A stretch of 64,000 nt of DNA from Leptospira sp. (GTDB taxonomy: Bacteria > Spirochaetota > Leptospiria > Leptospirales > Leptospiraceae). Below the pieces are notes generated by a model that made no database searches, was not told the DNA's origin, and saw nothing but the letters and a program-made list of their open reading frames with translations. The position numbers and the translations under genes were made by a program. Below, piece after piece: positions 16,728 to 25,807 of this stretch. Location of the stretch: positions 1-64,000 of the forward strand of contig JAPZRK010000059.1 of the NCBI GenBank assembly GCA_027531445.1, written 5' to 3'. Each line of letters opens with the position of its first letter. Within the stretch, counting starts at the first letter, position 1.

Positions 16728-17698
16728 ACCTCACAAACCTCACAGGTGTTAAAGATCAATTCTTTCAAACACTCAATCGATTTATACCTGTTTTTGAAGT
16801 TTCACTCGCACTTGCCGGTGGCGGATGCAAAGCCTTTTATGCATTAGGTGTTGGAAAGGTATTAAGAGACTGGGGAGTAAGGTTCAATGAGGTTTCCGGT
16901 GTTTCTGCTGGAGCCGCCATGGCTATGAGTATACTCTCTGAAAGTGAAGAGGAAACCGTTGAATACTTTGAAGAGATCACTCGAAGAAATTCTAGCAATT
17001 TTCACTTCTCTAATTTATTAAGAGGAGAGCGCACCTTTCCACATGAAGAGATGTATCGAAGAGGGATTCGTTTTGGAATGCGTTTTGATAAGATTTTGGC
17101 GTCAGGTGCAAAAGTAATCATACATACCGTAAGAGCCCATCCAAAAGAAAATTCACTTAAAAATAAGTTTAGGCTCGCTCGACTCATAAGTGAAACTGGA
17201 AGGGCATTCATTCAAGATGACAGAGATCGCTCTGATGGTATTCCAGCCAATCGTTTAGGTGAGATTATCAAAAAATGGAATATGGAAGATGTTTATTTTA
17301 CTGAAAAAGATTTTTCAAATCCAGAAATGATTGAACAATTTATTCTTAATTCTTCATCCATTCCACCCATTGTCGATTTCCAGTCAGTAAATAACGAATA
17401 CTATCTTGATGGTGGTTTGACAAACAATCTTGTAATTGAAAAATTTTCACCAAACGCGAAAATAATTGGAATTTATTATGAGCCCTCAACGATCGTCGGA
17501 AAAGATATAGAACTTCTTAACAAAACACTACTTTTGCGACCTTCAACTAAATTGCCTATCTCGTCTTTTGATTATACAAACCCTGAGGGAGTGCGGGCTA
17601 CTTTCGAACTTGGAAAAAAGGATACTCAAGATCGAAAATCTGAAATACTCGATTATTTAAGAAAAGATAAGAGTCCTTCCACTCCCGCTAAAAATTGA
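16703..17698 (+). CDS. Patatin-like phospholipase
   Basis: This 331-residue protein has the patatin Ser-Asp dyad: the oxyanion loop LAGGGCKAFYALG (residues 37-49), the nucleophile motif GVSAG with Ser68, and YLDGGLTNN with Asp236. The family hydrolyses acyl esters of phospholipids. No signal peptide is obvious, so it may act in the cytoplasm or at the inner membrane. It starts at an ATG inside the upstream small gene. Its last 46 bases run antisense to the end of an aminotransferase gene, the largest convergent overlap here. Confidence 0.9.
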   Translation: MLPMGRGLDLTNLTGVKDQFFQTLNRFIPVFEVSLALAGGGCKAFYALGVGKVLRDWGVRFNEVSGVSAGAAMAMSILSESEEETVEYFEEITRRNSSNFHFSNLLRGERTFPHEEMYRRGIRFGMRFDKILASGAKVIIHTVRAHPKENSLKNKFRLARLISETGRAFIQDDRDRSDGIPANRLGEIIKKWNMEDVYFTEKDFSNPEMIEQFILNSSSIPPIVDFQSVNNEYYLDGGLTNNLVIEKFSPNAKIIGIYYEPSTIVGKDIELLNKTLLLRPSTKLPISSFDYTNPEGVRATFELGKKDTQDRKSEILDYLRKDKSPSTPAKN

Positions 17699-18846
17699 TC
17701 TTCACTTACAATTAAACTGATAACTAAGATCTTTTTATTCTCTGGAAATCCATACCAACTTCCAGGATGTGTATAAATATTTTTTTCAAATAACAATTGC
17801 TCGGCTATGAATTCGTCAGTTTCGAATCCTGAATCCACTATCTCAATCCAACCGTACCAACCGGCTTGACCATGATGAAATTTGATTCGTTCTTGATTTA
17901 AATTCAGGTTTGCGGCGATGCCTAAATTTCGTCGAATTCGATTTTTGATGAGAGTTTGAATCATATCAGACCATATAAGAAGGTTAGAGAGGGCGATTTG
18001 CACCGGAGAATTTACTGATAAATATGTATCAGACAAAAGTTCTAGCCGAGCCATTGCTGCTTTTTTAAAGATTTCCGTTCCTTGTACATGAATCCAGCCT
18101 AACTTCAATTGGGGTAAGGCGAGATGTTTTGAGATTCCATTCAAAATAAAAAGCGGTGCTTTATTTGTCGAAGGATGGTAATGTTTTAATGTTGAATGAA
18201 AATATGGTGCAAATACTTCATCTAACAAAATCGGAATATTGGTTTTTTCGGACCAATCAAGCCATAGTTGCCACTCTTGGCTTTTTAAAAATGAACCTGT
18301 CGGATTTGATGGCGAAACAATAATGAGCGCTTTTGTTTTTGAAGTTACCTTTTTTATCACCTGATCTAAGTTATAACTCCATTGACCAGTTTTGTCCTCA
18401 ACGAGTGAGTATTCTACTGGTGAAACATTTTCAAATATTGATAAATAAGAAAATAATGGATAACCGGGAGAAGGGATCAGTATTTCATCTCCTGGATTTG
18501 TAAGTAGCTTTAAGAGTAAACTAAATCCTTCAGAAGTGCTCGCTGTCAATAGCAGCTCGGCAATCTCTATATCCTGTCCATTTGATTGATAAAGGTTCGA
18601 AATAGCTCCTCTTGCACTATCCAATCCCAAAGGTTGCGGATCATATTCTGAAATGTTTGATTGATTTACATTGTGAGAATAAACTTCCATTGGAAATAAT
18701 AGACCCAGCTTTGTCGGATTTGAACAGACTAAGTCTATAACAGAAATGTTTGATAAATCTTTTTTCTTTTTAATCTCAGAAAGTAAATTTCCTTGTTCGC
18801 CTAATTCTAACTCTTCGAATCGATCAGAAAATCTAAATTCTGTCAT
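17653..18846 (-). CDS. Pyridoxal-phosphate aminotransferase, class I/II
   Basis: This protein of about 397 residues has fold-type I motifs: SPSNPTGSFL near 180, LDEVFAPYF near 208 and GISKHLALPQLKLGW near 240, where the Lys after Ser should bind PLP and LKLGW is the usual downstream helix. It would transfer an amino group between an amino acid and a 2-oxo acid; the substrate cannot be read from sequence. The ATG at 18846 is preferred over an in-frame TTG three codons upstream. It is divergent from an MFS exporter gene and overlaps the patatin gene at the 3' end. Confidence 0.9.
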   Translation of the reverse strand: MTEFRFSDRFEELELGEQGNLLSEIKKKKDLSNISVIDLVCSNPTKLGLLFPMEVYSHNVNQSNISEYDPQPLGLDSARGAISNLYQSNGQDIEIAELLLTASTSEGFSLLLKLLTNPGDEILIPSPGYPLFSYLSIFENVSPVEYSLVEDKTGQWSYNLDQVIKKVTSKTKALIIVSPSNPTGSFLKSQEWQLWLDWSEKTNIPILLDEVFAPYFHSTLKHYHPSTNKAPLFILNGISKHLALPQLKLGWIHVQGTEIFKKAAMARLELLSDTYLSVNSPVQIALSNLLIWSDMIQTLIKNRIRRNLGIAANLNLNQERIKFHHGQAGWYGWIEIVDSGFETDEFIAEQLLFEKNIYTHPGSWYGFPENKKILVISLIVSEDQFLAGVEGLLSFLK

Positions 18847-18939
18847 ATGTAGCAATAAATTACACGAAAGGAGAAACGAAAATCAATTTAAATAAAGAAT
18901 TTTAGATTCCTTTTTGAGTCACGATACTAACCTGGTAGA

Positions 18940-20181
18940 ATGGATATTTCCTCAAACCATCAAGATCATCATCCCCTTCATACTATACAAAAAGAAAAGG
19001 CGATCATCTTTGTCCTGGCGGCCCTTCAATTTTTACACATTTTGGATTTTGTGATTATGATGCCATTAGGGCCAGTTTTTATGGAAAGTTTTAAAATTGG
19101 TTCCGCAGAATTTGGTCTATTGGTCTCCGCCTATACCTTTAGTGCCGGAATCTTTGGTTTTATAGGCGCATTTTTTTTAGATCGATTCGATCGTAAGCAT
19201 GCTCTTTTAACGGTTTACTTAGGTTTCGCTATTGGAACGCTTCTTTGTGCTCTTGCTCCCACGTACCAAACCTTTTTGATCGCACGAATTATAGCAGGTG
19301 GATTTGGTGGAGTGATCGGTGCTCTTGTCCTTTCCATTATAGGAGATATTATTCCTGTATTCCGAAGAGGACTAGCAACGGGAGTAGTCATGTCTGCCTT
19401 TTCCGTTGCCTCCGTCGTAGGAGTTCCAACAGGTCTTTATTTTGCAAATCTATATGGATGGCATTTTCCATTTATGGGTTTAGCTTTATTTAGCTTTTTG
19501 TTATTGCCCTTTGCATATAAAATCCTACCGGAAATTAGAATGCATATAGATGAACGAGATATAACAGAAAAAAGGTGGGATGCGATAAGGACTGTCTTCA
19601 CGCGAAAATCACATTATCATTCGTTTGCTTTTATGGTTGCACTGATGTTTGGTGGATTTACCATCATTCCATTTTTAAGTCCATTTCTTGTCTCAAACGT
19701 GGGGCTGACTAAGGAACAACTTCCATATATTTATTTTTTTGGTGGATTTTTTACGTTTTTCTCTAGTCGTTTGATAGGTCATCTTTCCGACAGATATGGC
19801 AAACACCAGGTATACACAGTTCTTGCAACCCTTTCGGTCATTCCTGTCACAATCATTGCGAGTTTAGGTAAAACGTCGCTGCCTGTTGTTTTATTGATAA
19901 CTACGATATTTATGATCATTGTTTCGGGAAGAATGGTTCCCGCATTTGCTATGGTTACGTCTACCGTAGAACCTAGGATACGTGGAAGTTTTATGTCGAT
20001 CAATTCTTCTATCCAACAGATAGCATCAGGAGCGGCCTCATTCATATCTGGCATTATATTGACTCAAGAAAGCGACGGTTACTTGAACAATTTTGAGTAT
20101 GTTGGTATGTTAGCTGTCTTCAGTTTGTTACTGAGTGTCTATTTGGCATCGAAAATTCAAATAGCAGATGGGGCAAATTAA
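18940..20181 (+). CDS. Major facilitator superfamily transporter, DHA1-like
   Basis: This 413-residue protein has twelve predicted membrane helices. The MFS motif A region is GAFFLDRFDRKHALL after helix 2, and a proline-containing motif C-like segment, VVGVPTGLYF, lies near residue 160, typical of proton-driven drug or sugar exporters of the AraJ/YdhP group. A histidine-rich N-terminal tail (HQDHHPLH) precedes helix 1. The substrate is unknown. It is divergent from an aminotransferase gene. Its 3' end overlaps the next minus-strand gene by four bases. Confidence 0.9.
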   Translation: MDISSNHQDHHPLHTIQKEKAIIFVLAALQFLHILDFVIMMPLGPVFMESFKIGSAEFGLLVSAYTFSAGIFGFIGAFFLDRFDRKHALLTVYLGFAIGTLLCALAPTYQTFLIARIIAGGFGGVIGALVLSIIGDIIPVFRRGLATGVVMSAFSVASVVGVPTGLYFANLYGWHFPFMGLALFSFLLLPFAYKILPEIRMHIDERDITEKRWDAIRTVFTRKSHYHSFAFMVALMFGGFTIIPFLSPFLVSNVGLTKEQLPYIYFFGGFFTFFSSRLIGHLSDRYGKHQVYTVLATLSVIPVTIIASLGKTSLPVVLLITTIFMIIVSGRMVPAFAMVTSTVEPRIRGSFMSINSSIQQIASGAASFISGIILTQESDGYLNNFEYVGMLAVFSLLLSVYLASKIQIADGAN

Positions 20182-21137
20182 ATTAAGTCTTTTGTTAAAC
20201 GTTTTAAAAAATCAATTCCACCTGTTTGCAAAATTTCGAGTATCAGATTTCTTTGAGAGGATGTGATTACTTGGCGCTCTAATAATTGATTTAAAATTTC
20301 AAAAGCGATTCCTTCATCTAATCCACTTAATTCCGAAAAAATAAATTGAATGCTTATTTCTATTTTATTTTTTGTTGTATACTCCAATAACTTTTCAGTA
20401 GTTTCGAATATTTTTTGTTGTCTTTTGATCAATTCTTCCATTGTAGAGAGGATTATAAAAATCTCCATATCATCTGCAAATAGAGATAGCATATGGTCGT
20501 AGATCTGAGGTGATTGAATGGGCAATTCGTATATTGCATCACCTAATGCAAGGTATAATGTTTTTTCTTCTTCTGGGGTTAAACCTGTAAATTTCGTTAT
20601 ATTTGATACGATATTAGATGGTAAGACGACTAAAAATTGGGCCGCGAACTCAGCCTCCTTCAATTCTCTAATGAAGTATACGATTATATCGCATAGTTTT
20701 TGATAATGTATATATGTCCAGTATCGATAGCTTTTAACCTTAAAGAAACTCTTCTTCCGTTTTTCTCTTGGACTGTTGGCAAGAATATTCAGATAAGAAT
20801 TGTAGTCAGCGCGAAACAAATATGCGAGAGTTGAGGGTGAAAAGTTTTCGATTATATTTTTAACAAGATTAGGATCATTTATGTAAAGAAAGTATGTAAT
20901 GAGTTCTTTATTTTCCGTTGACTTGAAAAAAAAATCCTCGAGTAACGATGGTTCGGCCTCAGAAAATGCAGAAACTCCGATTCGAAAAGTTAAACGTTCC
21001 TCAAGAAATAAAGTTAACTTTTCTGTGGCCAAACATTGTTGGTTTTTTCTTTCGGAAATTGGTAACGTTTTATTGGATGATTTGCAATCGTTAGGGCAGA
21101 CTTCACCAATTTTGATACCTAATGAACAACTTCTCAT
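20178..21137 (-). CDS. Hypothetical helical protein
   Basis: This 319-residue protein has no recognised family. The first 35 residues contain three Cys (RSCSLG, EVCPND, QQCLAT). The rest is a chain of amphipathic helices with repeated leucine-rich segments of the NIIENFSPSTLAYLF and ILNQLLERQVI kind, somewhat like helical-repeat or MgtE-N/FliG-like folds. No signal peptide or membrane segment is seen. The ATG is at 21137, 11 bases after a lipoprotein gene on the same strand, so the pair is probably co-transcribed. Confidence 0.6.
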   Translation of the reverse strand: MRSCSLGIKIGEVCPNDCKSSNKTLPISERKNQQCLATEKLTLFLEERLTFRIGVSAFSEAEPSLLEDFFFKSTENKELITYFLYINDPNLVKNIIENFSPSTLAYLFRADYNSYLNILANSPREKRKKSFFKVKSYRYWTYIHYQKLCDIIVYFIRELKEAEFAAQFLVVLPSNIVSNITKFTGLTPEEEKTLYLALGDAIYELPIQSPQIYDHMLSLFADDMEIFIILSTMEELIKRQQKIFETTEKLLEYTTKNKIEISIQFIFSELSGLDEGIAFEILNQLLERQVITSSQRNLILEILQTGGIDFLKRLTKDLI

Positions 21138-21148
21138 ATAAACACAAA

Positions 21149-21619
21149 TTATTCTTCAGTAACCTGTTCGCCGCAATCACGCATTTCAGAAGCGTATGGA
21201 TTTCTGACAAATTTATCAGATGATACCCAATACTTATCCACCATAGGGCAATAAAATTTTTTATACTCAACGGGTAGGGATACCTGCTGCTTGATTTCGA
21301 GGAGGATCACGGCCATTTGCGCGATTTGATTAAATGTAGAGTCTAGATCCTTTGCATTTTTTGGAAATTGCTCCAAGAGCCTTTTTTGCCAGTTGAGAAT
21401 GCGCTCGTCCTTCGATTTAGAAAGAGCTTCAATACTTGCGAAGTAGGACTTAAAGTCGAGTTTTGGGGGCTCGTTTAGCATTCCCTCATGGATCTTTTGG
21501 TTTTCTGCAAAAACTGCCGCGATTAAATCGATGTCTCCAGTTTGAAACGGGACTTTCTGGGTAGTACAGCCAATTAGAGTAAAAATCAACAGGAAATAAA
21601 AGATGGAAAAAACTTTCAT
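21149..21619 (-). CDS. Hypothetical lipoprotein
   Basis: This 156-residue protein has an N-terminal signal ending in LIFTLIGCTT, with Cys18 as the lipidation site. The mature part is helical and ends with a Cys pair (YCPM and RDCGEQ). I do not recognise the family. It is the upstream member of a probable two-gene transcript with the helical protein at 20178-21137. Confidence 0.7.
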   Translation of the reverse strand: MKVFSIFYFLLIFTLIGCTTQKVPFQTGDIDLIAAVFAENQKIHEGMLNEPPKLDFKSYFASIEALSKSKDERILNWQKRLLEQFPKNAKDLDSTFNQIAQMAVILLEIKQQVSLPVEYKKFYCPMVDKYWVSSDKFVRNPYASEMRDCGEQVTEE

Positions 21620-21760
21620 TTTTTTATGTTAACAGAATGCCCAAACTCTTGGAATCTTATTTTTAAAGTGAAAGTCAGTAGATTTACTATTGCTTTTTTC
21701 TCGACAAAGCCGGATTTTCAAGCAAGATGACAGAAAAGTCCATCAAGGTATAGAAACAAC

Positions 21761-22111
21761 ATGATCATCGTAGAAGGCATAGGCCACGTCAATATTCCAG
21801 TTTCCCAACTCGAAGCATCAATTGAGTTTTATAGGGAAATTTTTGATTTCGAGGTGGAAACTAAGAAAGAATCAGAAGCTATTCTGTCATTGGATTCGTT
21901 CAAGATTCGATTGGTTCAAAGTGCCCCAAAAGATCAATCCATGCCAGTCATTAGTTTTGTGATGGATGTTGATGATTTTACGGAAGCGATTTCTGAGCTC
22001 GAAGAAAAAAACGTAAAAATCGTACGTGGACCAGAAGGGACAGAAAATGGGGAAAGTTTGACGTTCGCTGACCCTAGCCAAAATTTGATAGAGATTTACT
22101 ACGAAAACTAA
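21761..22111 (+). CDS. VOC/glyoxalase family protein
   Basis: This 116-residue single VOC module has the paired beta-alpha-beta-beta-beta layout. GHVNIPVSQLEASIEFY supplies the first metal-ligand His and the C-terminal QNLIEIYYE supplies the Glu. Members include glyoxalase I, methylmalonyl-CoA epimerase, dioxygenases and antibiotic-binding proteins, so the reaction cannot be assigned. It stands alone in its orientation, about 140 bases after a divergent lipoprotein start and 43 bases before the next plus-strand gene. Confidence 0.85.
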   Translation: MIIVEGIGHVNIPVSQLEASIEFYREIFDFEVETKKESEAILSLDSFKIRLVQSAPKDQSMPVISFVMDVDDFTEAISELEEKNVKIVRGPEGTENGESLTFADPSQNLIEIYYEN

Positions 22112-22154
22112 TTGGAGTTGATTTTATAAAATACTCCGATAGTATCCTCTTGGC

Positions 22155-23690
22155 ATGCAACAAGCGACCCAAGAGGATTTGTTCGAACTAGACAGAATCA
22201 AAGATTTCCAACGAGGATATGTCTATTTCCTTACCAGCTTCCAAACACTTGTAGCCAGCTTCATTCAGTTTTTACTCTCCGGCAATATTTCAGAACAAAA
22301 CAAAAGGGATCTTTTGCCTTACCGTAAGGCGTTAGATTTAGAGCTTAACCATTGCCATAAACAAATCAAAGATATTATTTTCAATCTCGATGAGAGACAT
22401 ATGCAACCCCTTGTAAAGAAGGAATACTCCCGTCATTTTCAGGGAGGTTATGTTGATGGACCTCGTACGGAGTTTGTACAGTTCCATATGATTTTTGAAA
22501 TGCTCAGAAATTTTACTATGGATTCGCGTGCTAGCTGGTTAGAAATAAAGAGATCGATTACTGAAGGTAAATTTACAGATCCCGTATTTCGCGATGATTC
22601 TTTACTTCACTTCAGGATCAATGCGGCTCTCGATAAGTTAGAATGTATTGCCATTTTTTTGAAACGAATGGCATTTATTTTGGGTATAGATAACTATTCT
22701 CAGATTTTAGAAACTAGGAACATCAAAGCCAAGTTTCGTGATAATGTGATATATAAACTTTCATCTGTGTTTAGCGATAATTTATATGCCGATCCAAGGA
22801 CTGCTACTGAAGATTCTAGTGGACCCTTTGCACAAAACTCTCAATTTACTGCGCCAGTTCCTGAAGCACCAAACCGCACTCCACTCAGTTCTGTTAAGGA
22901 AAATGCAAAACCTTCAGAAGTAATTCCAGAAGCGAGCGTAAAGATCCAAAAAAAAGCGCCAGATGGTTCCGCAAATTATATCCAAGCCTTTGGTAAGTAT
23001 TCTTGGAATTCAGATCAACACTATTTCTTTCGATATGAAGTAGACAAATACCAAACGGAAAGGGCACTTTTCAACCAAACGATCAGTATGGATATACATC
23101 TCGGAGCCGACGAGCAGATGTTACGTTCCGAATTGATCAAAACTCTTTCCAGTATTCGGCATAAATCAAAATCAAGCGAAGAATATGAAAACGCCTATCT
23201 TAAATTTTTGGACAGTTTCTTTGATTTTATTGAAAATATTGTGATTATGAATTTGGGGATTCCAAATCAGTTGAAATGGGTTTTTATTTTTCATATCGGG
23301 CCATCTCATTTCTATATGATCGCTAAAAAGTTTTTAATGGAAGTAAATACCGGATATTTACATGTTAAGTCGTTGGATGGAAAAAAAGTTTCCAGATTGA
23401 TTCCTGGAGAAGTTGTCAAAAAACATGTGATAGATTATTGGAATCGTGTGATTTTGCCCAATGTCGGTGAAGAAAAAAACAATTTAGCACTGCTTAAGCG
23501 GATCATTGAAGTTGTATCGGATAAGTACAAAGAGGCTTCTGCACATGCTATGACAGAGTATGACAAACTCCCTGAAGAGATTAGATCTTCCAAAAAGATT
23601 GATGAACTTTTCAGAGAAAACATGAATCATTGGATTGGGGCCGCAAATATAATCGTATTTAAACGATTTGTAAAAAATAAAGCTATTTGA
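22155..23690 (+). CDS. Hypothetical two-domain protein
   Basis: This 511-residue protein has no recognised family. Residues 1-200 are helical and charged. A Pro/Ser/Thr-rich linker spans about 225-275. Residues 275-505 form a second mixed domain with conserved-looking aromatic blocks such as YSWNSDQHYFFRYEVDKY and LKWVFIFHIGPSHFYMI. No signal peptide or convincing membrane helix is present, so it is probably cytoplasmic. Its stop is six bases from the stop of a convergent TIG lipoprotein gene. Confidence 0.65.
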   Translation: MQQATQEDLFELDRIKDFQRGYVYFLTSFQTLVASFIQFLLSGNISEQNKRDLLPYRKALDLELNHCHKQIKDIIFNLDERHMQPLVKKEYSRHFQGGYVDGPRTEFVQFHMIFEMLRNFTMDSRASWLEIKRSITEGKFTDPVFRDDSLLHFRINAALDKLECIAIFLKRMAFILGIDNYSQILETRNIKAKFRDNVIYKLSSVFSDNLYADPRTATEDSSGPFAQNSQFTAPVPEAPNRTPLSSVKENAKPSEVIPEASVKIQKKAPDGSANYIQAFGKYSWNSDQHYFFRYEVDKYQTERALFNQTISMDIHLGADEQMLRSELIKTLSSIRHKSKSSEEYENAYLKFLDSFFDFIENIVIMNLGIPNQLKWVFIFHIGPSHFYMIAKKFLMEVNTGYLHVKSLDGKKVSRLIPGEVVKKHVIDYWNRVILPNVGEEKNNLALLKRIIEVVSDKYKEASAHAMTEYDKLPEEIRSSKKIDELFRENMNHWIGAANIIVFKRFVKNKAI

Positions 23691-23696
23691 TCTATT

Positions 23697-24386
23697 TTAA
23701 ATTGTGATTCCGCAAGTTGCTGACCCAGCTGTTACATAAAATTGGGCAGAAAGTCCTGCTGGCAGGGAAATGGTTGGGTCTTTTTGTAAGATGAAATCGG
23801 TAGCTTGACAGCTTCGGTTAAATAGTCTAACTGTAACTACACTGTCACAGCCGATGGTTATGTTTGCTGATCCTACAATGGTGTCTGTGCGGAAAGCTTT
23901 AGTTTGAATCCCGCTGAAAACTACGCTTTTGCTTTGACCTTGTTTGATCTCGATCTCAGAATCATATTGTTTGCCCGTTGCTTCATAACAATCTACAAAA
24001 AATTCAGAGCCCGTACAGTTTACTCCAGAACTACTACCTGCAATGCAAGAGCCACCGGATTTTGAGACAGTTATAAAACCTGAATATGCACCATCAGGGA
24101 CAGACGTGTACAACTCTGTTCCTAAATTTGCAGAAATGGTCGCAACCGTTTCGTTGAAACGAACCACTGTATCCACACCAAAATTTGAGCCTTTGATCAC
24201 TACTTGCGTAGCCGGGTAAATTCCGTTTTGGTTGTTTTGGCGAGGTGTTCCAATTTGCGGGGTAACAGATTCAATGACCGGAGGATTCGCAAGAATTGCG
24301 GCAATTGCGTCGTCATCTTTTCCCTTTGAGCAATTCGTGTGCAAAATGAAAAAGATCAAAAATAATACAAACCTAGACGCTTTCAT
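23697..24386 (-). CDS. IPT/TIG-domain lipoprotein
   Basis: This 229-residue protein has a signal peptide with lipobox FFILHTNCSKG (Cys19). An IPT/TIG immunoglobulin-like domain spans about residues 38-110 (VIESVTPQIGTPR, VVIKGSNFGVDTVVRFN, SGFITVSKSGG). A beta-rich C-terminal half with several Cys follows. Such lipoproteins are common on leptospiral surfaces, but no role is known for this one. A short palindromic repeat lies just upstream of its ATG, in the region shared with the divergent crotonase gene. Confidence 0.75.
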   Translation of the reverse strand: MKASRFVLFLIFFILHTNCSKGKDDDAIAAILANPPVIESVTPQIGTPRQNNQNGIYPATQVVIKGSNFGVDTVVRFNETVATISANLGTELYTSVPDGAYSGFITVSKSGGSCIAGSSSGVNCTGSEFFVDCYEATGKQYDSEIEIKQGQSKSVVFSGIQTKAFRTDTIVGSANITIGCDSVVTVRLFNRSCQATDFILQKDPTISLPAGLSAQFYVTAGSATCGITI

Positions 24387-24391
24387 ATTCC

Positions 24392-24414
24392 ACCGATATT
24401 ACCGATATTATCGG
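24392..24414. promoter_or_regulatory. Operator-like repeat between divergent genes
   Basis: ACCGATATT occurs twice in tandem (24392-24400 and 24401-24409). The second copy is part of the inverted repeat CCGATA-T-TATCGG (24402-24414). It sits in the 76-base region between the TIG lipoprotein and the enoyl-CoA hydratase, six bases from the lipoprotein ATG, where a repressor could block both genes. No regulator is identified. Confidence 0.35.
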
Positions 24415-24462
24415 AATTCATTGCACGATTTCATTTCTATTTTTTTCTAGGTAGAGAAATCT

Positions 24463-25236
24463 ATGTCCTTTGTGTATTTTGAACAGCAGTCAAATTATGT
24501 CGCAAAGATTACATTCCGACGTGAAGAAGCAAAGAATGCAATTTCGCGAATTTTTTTAAATCAATTCTGGGAATGCATACACAAAGCAGCAAATTCAGAC
24601 GCCCGAGTTTTACTTATTACTGGATCAGGCGATTCCTTTTGTGCTGGTGCCGATCTGAAGGAAAGAGTGGACTGGAGTGAAGAGCAAGTCGTTCGATTTT
24701 TGAGAGATTTTAGAGACTGTTTACTTGATCTGGAAAAGCTCAAATTCCCGACCCTTGCTTTGATCAATGGATTCGCCTTTGGAGGTGGACTGGAGATTGC
24801 GCTAGCTTGCGATTTGCTTTATGCAAGTGACAATGCCATCGTTGGATTAACTGAAACTAAACTAGGAATCATTCCTGGTGCCGGTGGAACCCAAAGACTC
24901 ACTCGACTTGTTGGCCCACAAACGGCGAAGGAATGGATCTTTCGAGGTAAAAAAGTAACTGCTGATGAGGGTTTGTCCAAAGGTCTTTTTGCTGGTGTAT
25001 TTCCAAAAGAGGGATTTATAGAAGATTGTATTTCGATTGCTGAAGATATTGCCAACTCAGCACCTCTTGCCGTAAAAGCAGCAAAAAAGGCGATCCGCGG
25101 TTCCCTCAGCTTAGATTTGGAAAGTGGTCTAGAGTGGGAACGGGCATGTTATTTAGATACGATTCGTTCAAAAGATAGATCGGAAGCGCTACAAGCTTTC
25201 AAAGAAAAAAGAAAACCAAAGTTTGTTGGAGAATAG
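24463..25236 (+). CDS. Enoyl-CoA hydratase/isomerase family protein
   Basis: This 257-residue crotonase-fold enzyme has the oxyanion-hole motif GDSFCAGADLKER near residue 53, INGFAFGGGLEIALACDL near 102 and KLGIIPGAGGTQRL near 130, which carries the catalytic Glu/Gly region. It hydrates an enoyl-CoA. The GAGGTQRL signature is shared by short-chain enoyl-CoA and methylglutaconyl-CoA hydratases, so beta-oxidation or leucine breakdown are both possible. It is followed three bases later by dcd, an unrelated function. Confidence 0.92.
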   Translation: MSFVYFEQQSNYVAKITFRREEAKNAISRIFLNQFWECIHKAANSDARVLLITGSGDSFCAGADLKERVDWSEEQVVRFLRDFRDCLLDLEKLKFPTLALINGFAFGGGLEIALACDLLYASDNAIVGLTETKLGIIPGAGGTQRLTRLVGPQTAKEWIFRGKKVTADEGLSKGLFAGVFPKEGFIEDCISIAEDIANSAPLAVKAAKKAIRGSLSLDLESGLEWERACYLDTIRSKDRSEALQAFKEKRKPKFVGE

Positions 25237-25239
25237 TTT

Positions 25240-25758
25240 GTGATATTAACTGGAAAAGAGATTTTAAAAAGATTAGGTCATGATATAAAAATTGAACCTT
25301 ACAACGAAAAGTTGCTCAACCCAAATTCGTACAATTTATGTCTTCATGAAGAGTTGCTTGTTTATACACAATTTCCTTTAGACATGAAGAAACCAAACCC
25401 ATCTGAAAAACTCATCATTCCTAGTGAAGGCTTGTTGTTGGAACCAGGTAAACTCTATTTAGGTCGAACGATTGAATTCACTGAAACTCACAACTTAGTC
25501 CCAATGCTTGAAGGACGATCCTCTATTGGAAGGTTGGGTATGTTTGTGCATATCACTGCTGGATTTGGTGACGTAGGCTTTAAAGGATTTTGGACACTTG
25601 AAATACAAGTGATTCACCCATTACGCGTGTATGCTGGTGTTCAGATATGTCAGATTTTTTATCATACTGTTGAAGGAGCTATCGAAGAATATAAATCGGG
25701 TAAGTACCAAGGAAATCAAGGTATCCAACCTTCTTTATTGTATAAAGACTTTGAGTAA
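25240..25758 (+). CDS. dcd: dCTP deaminase
   Basis: This 172-residue enzyme of the dCTP deaminase/dUTPase fold converts dCTP to dUTP for thymidylate synthesis. Motifs include LNPNSYNLCLHEEL near residue 25, EGRSSIGRLGMFVHITAGF near 88 and GFKGFWTLEIQ near 112, covering the Arg-Ser and Glu active-site residues. It is slightly shorter than E. coli Dcd. The start is a GTG at 25240. It follows the crotonase gene by three bases. Confidence 0.94.
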   Translation: MILTGKEILKRLGHDIKIEPYNEKLLNPNSYNLCLHEELLVYTQFPLDMKKPNPSEKLIIPSEGLLLEPGKLYLGRTIEFTETHNLVPMLEGRSSIGRLGMFVHITAGFGDVGFKGFWTLEIQVIHPLRVYAGVQICQIFYHTVEGAIEEYKSGKYQGNQGIQPSLLYKDFE

Positions 25759-25783
25759 AAAAAGCCCAGCGTATGCCGGGCTT
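25757..25783 (-). terminator. Rho-independent terminator for the DUF2147 gene
   Basis: The stem AAGCCC-A-GC (25762-25770) pairs with GC-C-GGGCTT (25775-25783) around a four-base loop, with one A/C mismatch. On the minus strand the stem is followed by seven T, so it terminates the DUF2147 transcript. It may also help stop dcd transcription from the other side. Confidence 0.85.
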
Positions 25784-25807
25784 CTTGATTCTCTATCTAA
25801 GGTTTAA

